Origin: G963708235 sp963708235
GTDB taxonomy: Bacteria; Actinomycetota; Acidimicrobiia; Spongiisociales; UBA5794
Length of the DNA stretch: 64,000 bases
Direction: 5' to 3'
Assembly (NCBI GenBank): GCA_963708235.1
Contig: OY970200.1
Coordinates: 2,604,001-2,668,000, forward strand
A program made the translations under genes and the position numbers. Of the stretch, positions 42,122 to 51,637 are shown one piece after another. How positions within the stretch are numbered: the first letter of the stretch is position 1; the number at the start of each line of letters is the position of its first letter. A model generated the notes under the pieces. That model saw nothing but the letters and a program-made list of their open reading frames with translations, had not been told where the DNA came from and did not search any database.

Positions 42122-43672
42122 GTGGACAGCAGTGATCTGGCGGAGGTAAAGCGCACGCTGTGGGCGTCGGCGGACCAGCTTCGGGCGAACTCGACGTTGG
42201 CGCCGAGCGAGTACAGGGGGCCGGTGCTGGGGTTGATCTTCCTCGCCTACGCCGAGCATCGCTTCGAGGAGGTGCGTCCCGAGATCGAGGCCCAGGCGAC
42301 ACCGCGGCGACCTCCCACACCCGACGACTACCGGGCCAGGTCGGTGCTGTACCTCTCCGAGGAGTCCCGGCTGTCCTACCTAGTCAACCTCCCTGAGAAG
42401 GAGGATCTCGGCGCCGCCGTCGACAGTGCGATGCGACTCGTGGAGACCCACAACACCGAGCTCAAGGACGTGCTGCCCAAGGGCTACCAGCGGTTGGAGA
42501 AGTCGACGCTGGTGGAGCTGCTGCGGTTGTTCGCCCCGCTGCCGCGCAAGCTGTCCGGCGACGCCTTCGGGCTCGTCTACGAGGAGTTCCTGTCGAACTT
42601 CGCCATGGCGGAGGGTCGGCTGGGCGGGGAGTTCTTCACGCCGTACTCGATCGTCCGGCTGATCGTGGAGATCATCGAGCCGTTCCACGGGAGGGTGTTC
42701 GACCCGGCGTGCGGCTCGGGCGGCATGTTCGTGCAGTGCGCTAAATTCGTGGAGCGTCACTCCGGGTCGCCCACCCGGGAGCTGTCGGTGTACGGCCAGG
42801 AGCAGAAGGAGGTCACCGTCCCGATCGCCAAGATGAACCTGGCGCTCCACGGGCTCTCCGGCGACATCCGGCTCGGCAACAGCTACTACGACGACCTCCA
42901 CCACAGTGCCGGCGCCTTCGACTTCGTCATGGCCAACCCGCCGTTCAACGTCAACGGCGTCGACAAGGACAAGCTCGCCGGCGACCGCCGGTTCCCGTTC
43001 GGCCCCCCCAAGCCGGACAACGGCAACTACCTGTGGATCCAGCTCTTCTATTCGGCCCTCGCCGAATCCGGCCGGGCCGGGTTCGTCATGGCCAACTCGG
43101 CAGGCGACGCCGGGCACTCCGAGCGGGAGATCCGCCGCCAGCTCCTCGAGTCGAAGAGTGTCGACGTGATGGTCGCCATCGGGACCAATTTCTTCTTCAC
43201 CGTCACCCTCCCGGTCACCCTGTGGTTTCTCGACAAAAGCAAGCGAGGCACCGACCGCGAGGACACCGTGCTCTTCATCGACGCCCGCCACCTCTACCGC
43301 CAGATCGACCGAGCCCACCGCGACTTCCTCCCCGAGCAGATCGAGCTGATCGCCAACATCGTCCGCCTCTACCGCGGCGAGGAGATCGAGACCGTCGACG
43401 GCAGCGACACCATGGTCGAGGCGCGCTTCCCCGACGGCACCTACGTCGACGTCCCCGGTCTGTGCAAGGTGGCAACCCTCGCCGAGATCGAGGCCCAGGG
43501 CTGGAGCCTCAACCCCGGCCGGTATACCGGCACTGCCGCCACCGATGATGACGGCGATGACTTCGTCGAGAAGCTCGCTGACCTCTACGACGAGTTCACC
43601 CGACTGAGCGACGAAGCCGCCGTGCACCGGGCGAGGGTCGACGTTGCCGTGCAGAGGATTCTTGAGGGATGA
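42122..43672 (+). CDS. hsdM: Type I restriction-modification system, DNA methyltransferase subunit M
   Basis: A 516-residue N6-adenine methyltransferase subunit. An N-terminal HsdM_N helical domain (about 1-130) is followed by the N6_Mtase domain. The SAM-binding motif is VFDPACGSGGMF and the catalytic motif is NPPF (in MANPPFNV). It joins HsdS and HsdR to methylate or cut DNA at sites set by HsdS. GTG 42122 has GGGAGAG just upstream; a nearby ATG at 42118 is out of frame. Its stop overlaps the hsdS start (ATGA). Confidence 0.95.
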   Translation: MDSSDLAEVKRTLWASADQLRANSTLAPSEYRGPVLGLIFLAYAEHRFEEVRPEIEAQATPRRPPTPDDYRARSVLYLSEESRLSYLVNLPEKEDLGAAVDSAMRLVETHNTELKDVLPKGYQRLEKSTLVELLRLFAPLPRKLSGDAFGLVYEEFLSNFAMAEGRLGGEFFTPYSIVRLIVEIIEPFHGRVFDPACGSGGMFVQCAKFVERHSGSPTRELSVYGQEQKEVTVPIAKMNLALHGLSGDIRLGNSYYDDLHHSAGAFDFVMANPPFNVNGVDKDKLAGDRRFPFGPPKPDNGNYLWIQLFYSALAESGRAGFVMANSAGDAGHSEREIRRQLLESKSVDVMVAIGTNFFFTVTLPVTLWFLDKSKRGTDREDTVLFIDARHLYRQIDRAHRDFLPEQIELIANIVRLYRGEEIETVDGSDTMVEARFPDGTYVDVPGLCKVATLAEIEAQGWSLNPGRYTGTAATDDDGDDFVEKLADLYDEFTRLSDEAAVHRARVDVAVQRILEG

Positions 43673-44985
43673 CCGAGTGGCGAAGCAGGTCGATCGGGAG
43701 CATTGCGGCAGAGGACAGGTACGCCGTGGTGGGTGGACCGTTTGGTAGTGCCCTCGGCCGCAAGGATTACGTAGCCGACGGGGTGCCGGTGATTCGCGGA
43801 ACGCAACTCAGTGGGGCGGGTGCCTTCTCACACGACGACCTCGTGTTTGTGAGTGAGGAGAAGGCGGACCGTCACCAAGGGAACCTTGCATACCCCGGAG
43901 ACATTCTCGTGACTCAACGCGGAACGGTGGGACAGATTGGTCTCATCCCCAAGGCCGCAGGCTATCCGAGGTACCTTCTGTCCCAGAGCCAGATGAAGCT
44001 GACAGTCAATGGGGAAACCACTGACGCCCGCTTCGTCTACTACGCGCTTCTCGCACCTGATGCCCAGCACCTCCTTCACGGCTCAACGATGTCGGCGGGT
44101 GTCCCGCACATCAATCTCGCGACCTTCCGTGAGCTGACGCTCAAGCTGCCACCATTGCCGGTCCAGCAGCGCATCGCCGGCGTGCTTGGAACGATCGATG
44201 ACCTGATCGAGAACAATCGGCGGCGGGTTGAGGTGTTGGAGGAGATGGCGCAGGCCATCTACCGCGAGTGGTTCGTCCGGTTCCGGTACCCTGGTCACGA
44301 GGTCGCCACCTTCGTCGACTCCCCTCTCGGCCCCGTCCCCGAAGGCTGGGAAGTCAAGCGTTTGGGCGACTTGGTGGACATCGACAAGGGCCTGTCATAC
44401 AAGGGTGCCTATCTCACGGACGTGGGCGTCCCGATGGCGAACCTCAAGTGTGTGCTCAGCGGTGGAGGATTTCGACGGAGTGGCACCAAGCCCTATTCGG
44501 GTTCGTTCAAGGCAAAGCACGAGGTTGAGCCTGGCGATGTCATCGTGGCGAATACCGATCTCACCCAGGCTGGAGCCGTCATAGGATGCCCAGCGTTCAT
44601 TCCAAGAAGGGGTTTCGAGGGGGGCGGGATCATCTCGCACCATCTCTTTGCCATCAGGAATGTCGAACCAGCCACGCGGTCATGGATCTACGAGGTACTT
44701 CGCGATCAGCGATTCCGCGAGTACGCGCGTGGCGTAGCCAGCGGGACCACGGTCTTGGGGTTTCGACCGGCTGACCTGCTCTCGTATAGGCTTCCGTGCC
44801 CTCCCGCCGGGATGTACCTGCGCTTCGGTGCCATGGCTCTAGATCTTCGTCGGCTCGGCGAGGATCTCAACGATGCCGCAGATCACCTCGCAGCCATGCG
44901 CGACCTCCTTCTCCCCAAGCTGGTGACGGGGCAGATCGATGTGTCGGACCTGGATCTCGATGCGGTGGTGGAGTCGGTGGCGTGA
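43669..44985 (+). CDS. hsdS: Type I restriction-modification system, specificity subunit S
   Basis: A 438-residue protein with two target-recognition domains (about 1-165 and 220-385). Each is followed by a conserved helical spacer (PPLPVQQRIAGVLGTIDDLI near 165; DLNDAADHLAAMRDLLLPKL near 400). The first domain has GGPFGSALGRKDY, and the second begins GWEVKRLGDLVDI. Two different half-site specificities are expected, giving a bipartite recognition site that cannot be deduced. Start and stop overlap hsdM and hsdR (ATGA, GTGA), so the three genes are translationally coupled. Confidence 0.95.
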   Translation: MTEWRSRSIGSIAAEDRYAVVGGPFGSALGRKDYVADGVPVIRGTQLSGAGAFSHDDLVFVSEEKADRHQGNLAYPGDILVTQRGTVGQIGLIPKAAGYPRYLLSQSQMKLTVNGETTDARFVYYALLAPDAQHLLHGSTMSAGVPHINLATFRELTLKLPPLPVQQRIAGVLGTIDDLIENNRRRVEVLEEMAQAIYREWFVRFRYPGHEVATFVDSPLGPVPEGWEVKRLGDLVDIDKGLSYKGAYLTDVGVPMANLKCVLSGGGFRRSGTKPYSGSFKAKHEVEPGDVIVANTDLTQAGAVIGCPAFIPRRGFEGGGIISHHLFAIRNVEPATRSWIYEVLRDQRFREYARGVASGTTVLGFRPADLLSYRLPCPPAGMYLRFGAMALDLRRLGEDLNDAADHLAAMRDLLLPKLVTGQIDVSDLDLDAVVESVA

Positions 44986-47900
44986 CCTCGCGGAAGTACA
45001 CCGAGGTGGAGTTGGTGGAGGGTCCGGCGCTCGAGTTACTCGCCGAGTTGGGGTGGACCGTGGTCGACGCCTATGCCGAGACGTTGGGGCCGGCGGGGAC
45101 GTTGGGGCGCGACTCGATCCATGATGTGGTGCTCACCCACCGGTTGCGGGACGCCCTCCGGTTGCTAAATCCGACGGTGCCCGACGACATCCGGTCGACG
45201 GCTCTGGCGGAGATGGTGCGGGACCGCTCGCTGATGGACCCGGTGCGCGCCAACCGGGAGATCCACGGGCTGCTGCGCGACGGGTACCAGGCCGAGTGGC
45301 GCGACGCCACCGGCGAACCGAGGTTCGCCGCCGTGCGGTACGTGGATTTCACGGACTCGACGAAGAACGACTGGTTGGCGGCGTCGCAGGTGTGGATCGC
45401 CGGGGAGCTGCACCGGCGACGCACCGACACCATCCTGTTCGTGAACGGCATCCCGCTGGTGCTGGCGGAGTTCAAGGAGCCGAACCGCCCGGTGAAGGCG
45501 GCGTACGACGAGAACCTGTGCGACTACCGCGACACGATCCCACAGCTCTTCCAGCCCAACGGGGTTGTCATCCTCTCCAACGGTTCGCAGGCCGTGGTGG
45601 GCTCCACCTTCGCTCCGTGGGAATTCTTCGCCGGGTGGAAAGTGATCGACGCCGACGGCACCCGGGGCATTGTGGAGTTGGAGACAGCGCTTCGGGGCAC
45701 CTGTACCCCGGATCGGCTGCTCGACCTGATCGAGAACTTCGTGGCCTACATCGAGCGGCCCGGAGGCCTCATCAAGGCGTTGGCCCGCAACCACCAGGTG
45801 CTCGGGGTCAACGCCTCCATCGAGAACCTGCACCGCATCCGCGCCGAGGGGGACACTCGGCTCGGCGTGTTCTGGCACACCCAGGGGTCGGGCAAGAGCC
45901 TGTCGATGTTGTGGTTCACCCAGAAGGTGCTGCGCCGTCTGCCGGGGTCATGGACGTTCGTGATGGTCACCGACCGCACCGAGCTGGACGAGCAACTCCA
46001 CGGCGAGTTCGCCGACGCCGGGGTCATCTCGAAGGAGGCCAGGGTCCACGCCGAGTCGTCGGCGCACCTGCGCGAGCTGCTCGCCGCCGACCACCGCTAC
46101 GTGTTCACCCTCATCCACAAGTTCCGGGTCGACGCCAACGCCGGCGAGACCGAGATGCCAGTGCTGTCGGACCGTCCCGACGTCATCGTGATCACCGACG
46201 AGGCCCACCGCAGCCAATACGACACGCTGGCGCTCAACATGCGCCGGGCCCTCCCGAAGGCCTCCTTCATGGGCTTCACGGGTACCCCGCTACTCGCTGG
46301 CGAAGAGCTGACCCGGCAAGAATTCGGCGACTACGTCAGCATCTACAACTTCCGCGACGCCATCGCCGACGGTGCCACCGTCCCGCTGTACTACGAGAAT
46401 CGCATCCCCGAGTTACAGCTCACCAATGAGCACTTCGCCGACGAACTGACCGAGCTGCTGGAGGAGGCCGAGCTCGACGAGAACGCCGAGGGCCGCCTGG
46501 TGCGGAAGTTCGGCCAGCAATACGCCCTCATCACCCGACCAGAGCGGCTCCGCACCGTCGCCCGCGACCTGGTGCGCCATTTCGTCGGTAGGGGGTTCGC
46601 CGGCAAGGCGATGTACGTCGGGATCGACAAGGCCGCCGCCGTGCGCATGTACGACCTTGTACAGGCGGCGTGGGCGGAGCACCTCGACGAGCTGCGGGCC
46701 CGCCACGACGCCCTGCCGGAACTGGAGCGCCCATGGGTGGCGAGCCGCATCGATCTGATGGAGACCACCGACATGGCAGTGGTGGTGAGCCAGGGTCAGA
46801 ACGAGATCGGGACCCTCGCCGCCAAGGGGCTCGACATCAAACCGCACCGGGCCCGGATGAACACCGAGGATCTCGACGAGGACTTCAAGGATCCCGACCA
46901 CCCGCTGCGGCTGGTGTTCGTGTGCGCCATGTGGATGACCGGTTTCGACGCCCCCAGCGTGTCGACCATCTACCTCGACCGGCCGATGCGCAACCACACC
47001 CTGATGCAGACCATCGCCCGCGCCAACCGGGTATTCCCCGACAAGGAGAACGGGCTCATCGTCGACTACATCGGCGTGTTCCGCGACCTGGAACGGGCGC
47101 TCGCCATCTACGGGGCCGCCACCGCCGAGGAAGGGGTCGACTCCCCCATCCAGGACAAGACCGAGTTGGTCGCCGCCCTCGGTGCCGCCGTCGAGGCCCT
47201 CGCCGAGCTGGCCGAACGCTACGACGTCGATCTCGACGAGCTGCGCACCGCCTCCGGGTTCACCTTCATCGCCCTTCGGGACTCTGCCGTCGAGGCGCTG
47301 ATGGTCGACGACTCCGTCCGGACCGAGTTCATCGCCGCCGCCCAACACGCCCGCAAGCTGTTCAAGGCGGTGCTCCCCGACCCCGCAGCCGCCGCCCACC
47401 AGGGACAGGTAGCGGTGATCCGAGTGCTGGCGGAACGCATCGCCGACGTGGCCCGACCGACCTCCGCCGACATCGAGGCCGTGGTCGACGCCGTCGATGC
47501 ATTGCTCGACCGGTCGGTGGGCGCCGAGGAGTACGTCATCCGCGCCGCCGCCGAGGGCATCGACCCCGACCCGCTCATCGACCTGTCGAAGATCGACTTC
47601 GATGCCCTGTCGGCGAGCTTCGCCGGCCGCAAACGTTCCGAGACGGAGCGGCTCGCCGGATTGCTGAAGCGACGGGCCGTTGCGGCAGCGCGACGCAACC
47701 CGACCCGGTTCGAGCTCGTGGATCGCATCGAGGAACTGATCGCCGCCTACAACGCCGGCAGCATGAACATCGACGAGTACCTGCGCCGCCTGATCACCCT
47801 CTCCCAGGACCTGAGCGTCGAGGAACGCCGGGCGGTCGTCGAGGACATGACCGAGGAGGAGTTGGCGATCTTCGACCTCCTCACCCAGCCCGAACCGGTG

Positions 47901-48812
47901 CTCGACGCGACCCAGCGGGAACTGGTGAAGGTAAGCGCCAAGCGTCTGCTCGCCCATCTGCATGACAAGCTCGTCCTCGACTGGCGGCACAAGGCGGCGA
48001 CGGTTGCAGGTGTCCGCACCTCGATCCGAGACGTGCTCGACAATGACCTGCCCGCCGACCCGTACCCACCCGAGTTGTTCGACACCAAGGTGCAGATGGT
48101 GTTCGATCACATCGTCAGCACCTACGGCGACGACGGCACCAGCGTCTACGACGGAGCCGAGGGCGCTGCCCCGTCGGCTGGCGGCATGGCGGTGTTGGCA
48201 GCGCCCGATATCGACACGTTGACCGCCGACGTGGTGGAGCGCCTCCGGGTCGACGACGAGTTCGCCTCGATGGTGGCTGAACAGCTCGGGATCAAGGGCG
48301 GCGCAGCCCTGCGAACCATCGAGGAGCTGATCGACAACGACGAGGACTTCGCGGTCGAGTTCAAGTCCACTGCGCGGTGGGACCTCCGTCTCGACCAGCC
48401 GAGCAAGGCCATCGAGGACGCCATCGTCAAGACCGTCGCCGGTTTCCTCAACACCGACGGAGGAACCTTGCTCATCGGCGTCGGCCCCGACCGCCAGGTC
48501 CTCGGCCTCCACCACGACTACCCGCGGGTCAAGCCCCAGAACGGCGACGGCTTCGTCAACTGGCTCACCACCCACCTCATCAACGCCCTCGGCCACACCC
48601 CGGTCACCCGCAGCCGTGCCCGCATCGTCGTGCACGACGGCCGTGAGGTCTGTCGACTGGATGTTGCCCAGTCGTCGCACCCCGTGTCGGCCAAGACCAG
48701 CAAGGCCGATGGAGTGTTCTACGTCAGGATGAACAACTCGACCCGGGAGCTGCCCGAGCACGAACGCACGATCTACGTCGCCGACCGATGGCCCGGTGTC
48801 GGGCTCACATGA
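44982..48812 (+). CDS. hsdR: Type I restriction endonuclease subunit R with C-terminal AlbA_2 (Schlafen-type) domain
   Basis: A 1276-residue protein. The N-terminal HsdR nuclease carries the FVNGIPLVLAEFKEP strand (PD-ExK core, about residue 155-170). The SF2 motor has Walker A HTQGSGKS (about 300), ITDEAHRSQYD (about 405), FTGTPL and later helicase motifs (CAMWMTGFDAPSV, QTIARANR). After a helical region a last domain (about 1118-1272) reads FAVEFKSTARWDL, AGFLNTDGGTLLIGVGPD and GVFYVRMNNSTRELP. This is the AlbA_2 fold of Schlafen-like proteins and is not part of the standard HsdR. GTG 44982 overlaps the hsdS stop. Longer upstream frames run through hsdS. Confidence 0.94.
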   Translation: MTSRKYTEVELVEGPALELLAELGWTVVDAYAETLGPAGTLGRDSIHDVVLTHRLRDALRLLNPTVPDDIRSTALAEMVRDRSLMDPVRANREIHGLLRDGYQAEWRDATGEPRFAAVRYVDFTDSTKNDWLAASQVWIAGELHRRRTDTILFVNGIPLVLAEFKEPNRPVKAAYDENLCDYRDTIPQLFQPNGVVILSNGSQAVVGSTFAPWEFFAGWKVIDADGTRGIVELETALRGTCTPDRLLDLIENFVAYIERPGGLIKALARNHQVLGVNASIENLHRIRAEGDTRLGVFWHTQGSGKSLSMLWFTQKVLRRLPGSWTFVMVTDRTELDEQLHGEFADAGVISKEARVHAESSAHLRELLAADHRYVFTLIHKFRVDANAGETEMPVLSDRPDVIVITDEAHRSQYDTLALNMRRALPKASFMGFTGTPLLAGEELTRQEFGDYVSIYNFRDAIADGATVPLYYENRIPELQLTNEHFADELTELLEEAELDENAEGRLVRKFGQQYALITRPERLRTVARDLVRHFVGRGFAGKAMYVGIDKAAAVRMYDLVQAAWAEHLDELRARHDALPELERPWVASRIDLMETTDMAVVVSQGQNEIGTLAAKGLDIKPHRARMNTEDLDEDFKDPDHPLRLVFVCAMWMTGFDAPSVSTIYLDRPMRNHTLMQTIARANRVFPDKENGLIVDYIGVFRDLERALAIYGAATAEEGVDSPIQDKTELVAALGAAVEALAELAERYDVDLDELRTASGFTFIALRDSAVEALMVDDSVRTEFIAAAQHARKLFKAVLPDPAAAAHQGQVAVIRVLAERIADVARPTSADIEAVVDAVDALLDRSVGAEEYVIRAAAEGIDPDPLIDLSKIDFDALSASFAGRKRSETERLAGLLKRRAVAAARRNPTRFELVDRIEELIAAYNAGSMNIDEYLRRLITLSQDLSVEERRAVVEDMTEEELAIFDLLTQPEPVLDATQRELVKVSAKRLLAHLHDKLVLDWRHKAATVAGVRTSIRDVLDNDLPADPYPPELFDTKVQMVFDHIVSTYGDDGTSVYDGAEGAAPSAGGMAVLAAPDIDTLTADVVERLRVDDEFASMVAEQLGIKGGAALRTIEELIDNDEDFAVEFKSTARWDLRLDQPSKAIEDAIVKTVAGFLNTDGGTLLIGVGPDRQVLGLHHDYPRVKPQNGDGFVNWLTTHLINALGHTPVTRSRARIVVHDGREVCRLDVAQSSHPVSAKTSKADGVFYVRMNNSTRELPEHERTIYVADRWPGVGLT

Positions 48813-48840
48813 CCTTCGCACGGCAGGACGGACCACGCAC

Positions 48841-49884
48841 ATGCTGAGGCCACCGGAGGATCGGCTTGTGCGACCGACGCTGCGCTGTCTCATCGAAGAC
48901 CTCGGGGGCGAGGTCGGCCCACCGGACCTTCGCAGTGCGCTGCAAACTGCCGTGGCCGACATGGGCGATGACGCTACTTACCTGTTCCCGTGCCACCTCG
49001 CCGCCGTGGAGCACATTGTGATCGACAAGGCCAACCTGCTTGCGGGTGACGCGGCCGCCCATCGCGAACGGATCGAAGCCATCACCGACCGCACGGTCGT
49101 CAAGGTGAAGACGAGCAACCGCCGTGGGGCGCTCTGGCGAGATGATGAGGGAACCTGGTGGCTCGTGGCGGCCGGTCGTCGCAAGGACGACGGGCCGGGT
49201 GACTTCTACCGCGACCTGGCGCGGCACGCCGGCGATTCGACCCCCATCGCTCCGACCGACATCGATCAGCGATATCTCCGGTTCGAAGAGGCCTACGTCG
49301 CCGAGGTCGAGGCCGAGCGGGAAGCACAACGACACGTGCTCAGCTCACTCTTCGCCGCGTGCCGCAGGTTGACCGAGCCTCAGACTGTCCGAGTCTTCGG
49401 GGCCGACGTGTCGGTCGTCGTGATCCCGGACGACGACGGGCTGGCCGTTCTGGAGATGAGCTGGGAGATGCGGTACTTCGAGCAGCAGGACCGGTTTCCC
49501 AGCGACATCCTGGCAATGGTCCCGCACATGGAGGACATCGATCATTGGGAGTACCTGCCGCCCCGCACCGACTCCGACTCGCCGCACTCCTGGTTTGCGT
49601 ACATCGACCTCCGGTGGGTCGAGTGGCTTGGCACTGCCGCCGAACTTGACGACCTGCTGAGCGTTGACTGGCTGCCGCCGAACCCGTCGACCGACGGATC
49701 GGAGAATTTCAGTCACTACGCGAGCAAGCGGGTGGTCACCATCGCCTACGTCGAGGGCATCGAGATCCAGGGCTTGTGCGGTGCGCGAATCGTTCCCCAC
49801 CGGGATCCCGAGCGTTTGCCCACATGTCCCGTGTGCACGGAGACGGTGGGGTTCCTCCGGCAAGGGCCAGGACGATCCGCCTAG
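48841..49884 (+). CDS. Unknown protein with C-terminal DUF3039-like zinc motif, last gene of the hsd cluster
   Basis: A 347-residue protein 28 nt after hsdR on the same strand. The N-terminal and middle parts are not recognised. The first 100 residues contain FPCHLAAVEHIVIDKANLLAG and a beta segment RRGALWRDDEGTWWLVAAGR. The last 70 residues, with HYASKRVVTIAYVEG, GLCGARIVPHRDP and LPTCPVCTE, match the DUF3039-type C-terminal module of actinobacterial proteins, whose Cys residues probably hold zinc. Its link to restriction is by position only. ATG 48841 is preferred; an earlier GTG at 48796 lies inside hsdR. Confidence 0.75.
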   Translation: MLRPPEDRLVRPTLRCLIEDLGGEVGPPDLRSALQTAVADMGDDATYLFPCHLAAVEHIVIDKANLLAGDAAAHRERIEAITDRTVVKVKTSNRRGALWRDDEGTWWLVAAGRRKDDGPGDFYRDLARHAGDSTPIAPTDIDQRYLRFEEAYVAEVEAEREAQRHVLSSLFAACRRLTEPQTVRVFGADVSVVVIPDDDGLAVLEMSWEMRYFEQQDRFPSDILAMVPHMEDIDHWEYLPPRTDSDSPHSWFAYIDLRWVEWLGTAAELDDLLSVDWLPPNPSTDGSENFSHYASKRVVTIAYVEGIEIQGLCGARIVPHRDPERLPTCPVCTETVGFLRQGPGRSA

Positions 49885-49896
49885 CCGCCGGGACGG

Positions 49897-50340
49897 TCAG
49901 ACAATCCCCGCAGCACGAGCAGCGCGGTCGCGGCGTCGCTGCTCGGCAGTAGCGGCCGCGTCGCGTGCCTCGGCCTTTGCTGTGGCGCGCTCGTTCAGGA
50001 TGCGCATGACCTCGCTGGCAGGGACTCGTAGCGCATTCCCGATCGTGAAGTTCTCGATGCTGCCTGCTTCACACAGGCGCGCCAAATGAGAGCGAGACAT
50101 GCCGAGTAGCTTTGCCGCCTCCGTCGAGGTGAGCGGTTTACCGTCGGCCACGGCGGCAACCGACTCACCGCGACGAAGCGCATCCATGGCGAAGGCAAGC
50201 TGTTCGCGGATCGGCTGGGGCAGACTGTCGAGATCAAGCGTTCCGGTACGCTCGGCGTGGTCAACGGCCGTCTCGAGACGCTCGCGGTCTTCAGCATCGA
50301 GATCGGCGGGGTCGACAGCGAGCACGGGCGAGTGGCGCAT
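49897..50340 (-). CDS. Excisionase-type (MerR-like) HTH protein
   Basis: A 147-residue small DNA-binding protein. After a charged N-terminal half it has the excisionase HTH_17 pattern LTSTEAAKLLGMSRSHLARL, followed by a wing (GNALRVPASEVMRILNE) and a long charged, probably coiled C-terminal helix. Such proteins act as antitoxins or repressors. A PIN or other toxin gene does not follow. It converges on the hsd cluster (12 nt between stops) and may mark the island boundary. ATG 50340 is chosen because upstream codons lie in the AT-rich promoter. Confidence 0.78.
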   Translation of the reverse strand: MRHSPVLAVDPADLDAEDRERLETAVDHAERTGTLDLDSLPQPIREQLAFAMDALRRGESVAAVADGKPLTSTEAAKLLGMSRSHLARLCEAGSIENFTIGNALRVPASEVMRILNERATAKAEARDAAATAEQRRRDRAARAAGIV

Positions 50341-50412
50341 CGCAGGTCCTCCTCCTGGTGTGCAGCGGTGCCTGCACAACTAATTAATACTATAGCTCCG
50401 ATATCTTGTCTA

Positions 50413-50444
50413 TATCACCAGAGTCACTTATCTCTCAGGTGATA
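50413..50444. promoter_or_regulatory. AT-rich divergent promoter region with inverted repeat
   Basis: TATCACC (50413-50419) and GGTGATA (50438-50444) form an inverted repeat with inner AGAG/CTCT pairing. It lies in an AT-rich patch (50380-50445, including TAATTAATACTATA) between the HTH gene and the dehydratase gene. It is probably the HTH protein's own operator. Confidence 0.5.
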
Positions 50445-50518
50445 CAACTGAGTCCGGCGAGCTGCCGAACGAAGTGACGGATGTGCCGAACACGCGATTT
50501 CGGGTACCGTCTCTCGCC

Positions 50519-51487
50519 ATGACGCTGCCGACGCCAACCTTCACCGATGTGCTGGCGGCCCGGGTGCGGATTGCTCCGTATCTGTGGGCGACGCCGTTGT
50601 TCGGGTATGCGGGCCTCGACGAGTTGGTGGGGACTGAGGTGCTGGTCAAGCATGAGAACCACCAACCCGTGGGGGCGTTCAAGGTTCGGGGTGGGGTGAA
50701 CCTGGTGGCTCGACTTGGCGAGACAGAGCGCAAGCGCGGGCTCATCACCGCTTCGACGGGGAACCATGGGCAGTCGATCGCATTCGCTGCCCGGCTGTTC
50801 GGGGTGTCGGCAACGGTGTGCGTGCCGGAGGGGGCGAACCCGGTGAAGGTGGCGGCCATCGAAGGGCTCGGCGCCGAGATCGTGATGCACGGTCGAGACT
50901 TCGACGAGGCCCGGGACCACGGCGCCGGAATCGCCGAACGCAACGGCATGCGCTGGGTCCACTCCGGGAACGAGCCGGATCTCATCGCCGGGGTAGGCAC
51001 CCACACCCTCGAGATCCTGGAAGAACGGCCCGATGTCGAGGTCGTCGTAGTCCCGATCGGTGGCGGCAGCGGGGCGGCGGGCGCCTGTATCGCCGCCAAG
51101 GCCATCAACCAGGCGATCCGGGTGATCGGCGTCCAGTCCTCGGCCGCTCCCGCCGCCTATCTGTCCTGGAAGGCGCACCAGCTCATCGAGGACCAGATGG
51201 GGACCTTCGCCGAGGGACTCGCCACCCGTGTCCCCTTCGAGCTGCCGCAGCGGATCATGTGGGACCTCCTCGATGACTTCGTCCTGGTCAGCGACGACGA
51301 GATCCGCTCTGCCCAGGCGACCATGATCGAGACCACCCGCAACCTCGTCGAGGCCGCCGGCGCCGCCTCGCTCGCCGCCGCCCTCAAGGTGAAGGACGAA
51401 CTCGCCGGAAGGGTGGCCGCCATCATCCTCAGCGGAGGCAACGCCAGCCGCGACCAGCTCCTCGATCTCTTCGGCAGTTCTCGCTAG
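50519..51487 (+). CDS. Threonine dehydratase-like / serine racemase-like PLP enzyme
   Basis: A 322-residue fold-type II PLP enzyme. PLP binds Lys55 in VGAFKVRGG. ASTGNHGQS and the phosphate loop PIGGGSGAAG follow, with SGGNAS near the end. There is no C-terminal ACT-like regulatory domain, so it resembles catabolic threonine/serine dehydratases, hydroxyaspartate dehydratases or serine racemases more than biosynthetic IlvA. ATG 50519 is 8 nt after TACCGT (50505-50510) with no ribosome-binding site, suggesting a leaderless start. An upstream in-frame ATG at 50474 is less likely. Confidence 0.88.
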   Translation: MTLPTPTFTDVLAARVRIAPYLWATPLFGYAGLDELVGTEVLVKHENHQPVGAFKVRGGVNLVARLGETERKRGLITASTGNHGQSIAFAARLFGVSATVCVPEGANPVKVAAIEGLGAEIVMHGRDFDEARDHGAGIAERNGMRWVHSGNEPDLIAGVGTHTLEILEERPDVEVVVVPIGGGSGAAGACIAAKAINQAIRVIGVQSSAAPAAYLSWKAHQLIEDQMGTFAEGLATRVPFELPQRIMWDLLDDFVLVSDDEIRSAQATMIETTRNLVEAAGAASLAAALKVKDELAGRVAAIILSGGNASRDQLLDLFGSSR

Positions 51488-51556
51488 AGCTGCCTGCGTC
51501 CGCACCTGCTCCAGAGGACGACGTGATTTAACGTGTACTGACATCGATTTCACCTG

Positions 51557-51585
51557 TTGACTCGTCGTAGCTGGGTGTTTAGAGT
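51557..51585 (+). promoter_or_regulatory. Sigma-70-like promoter
   Basis: TTGACT (51557-51562), a 17-nt spacer, and TAGAGT (51580-51585), upstream of the lipoprotein gene at 51638. It gives a leader of about 45 nt containing a GGGGA ribosome-binding site. Confidence 0.6.
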
Positions 51586-51637
51586 CGCATTCGACCCGGC
51601 GGGCGCGACTGTCGGAGTATCGAACGGGGAACCACGA

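Noticed and set aside
46413..48962. 849-codon minus-strand frame inside hsdR
   Set aside because: Antisense shadow of the complete HsdR protein.
36525..50340. Prophage or integrative element carrying the defence genes
   Set aside because: No integrase, attachment-site repeats, tRNA, portal or capsid gene could be found; only an excisionase-type HTH protein, which alone is not enough.
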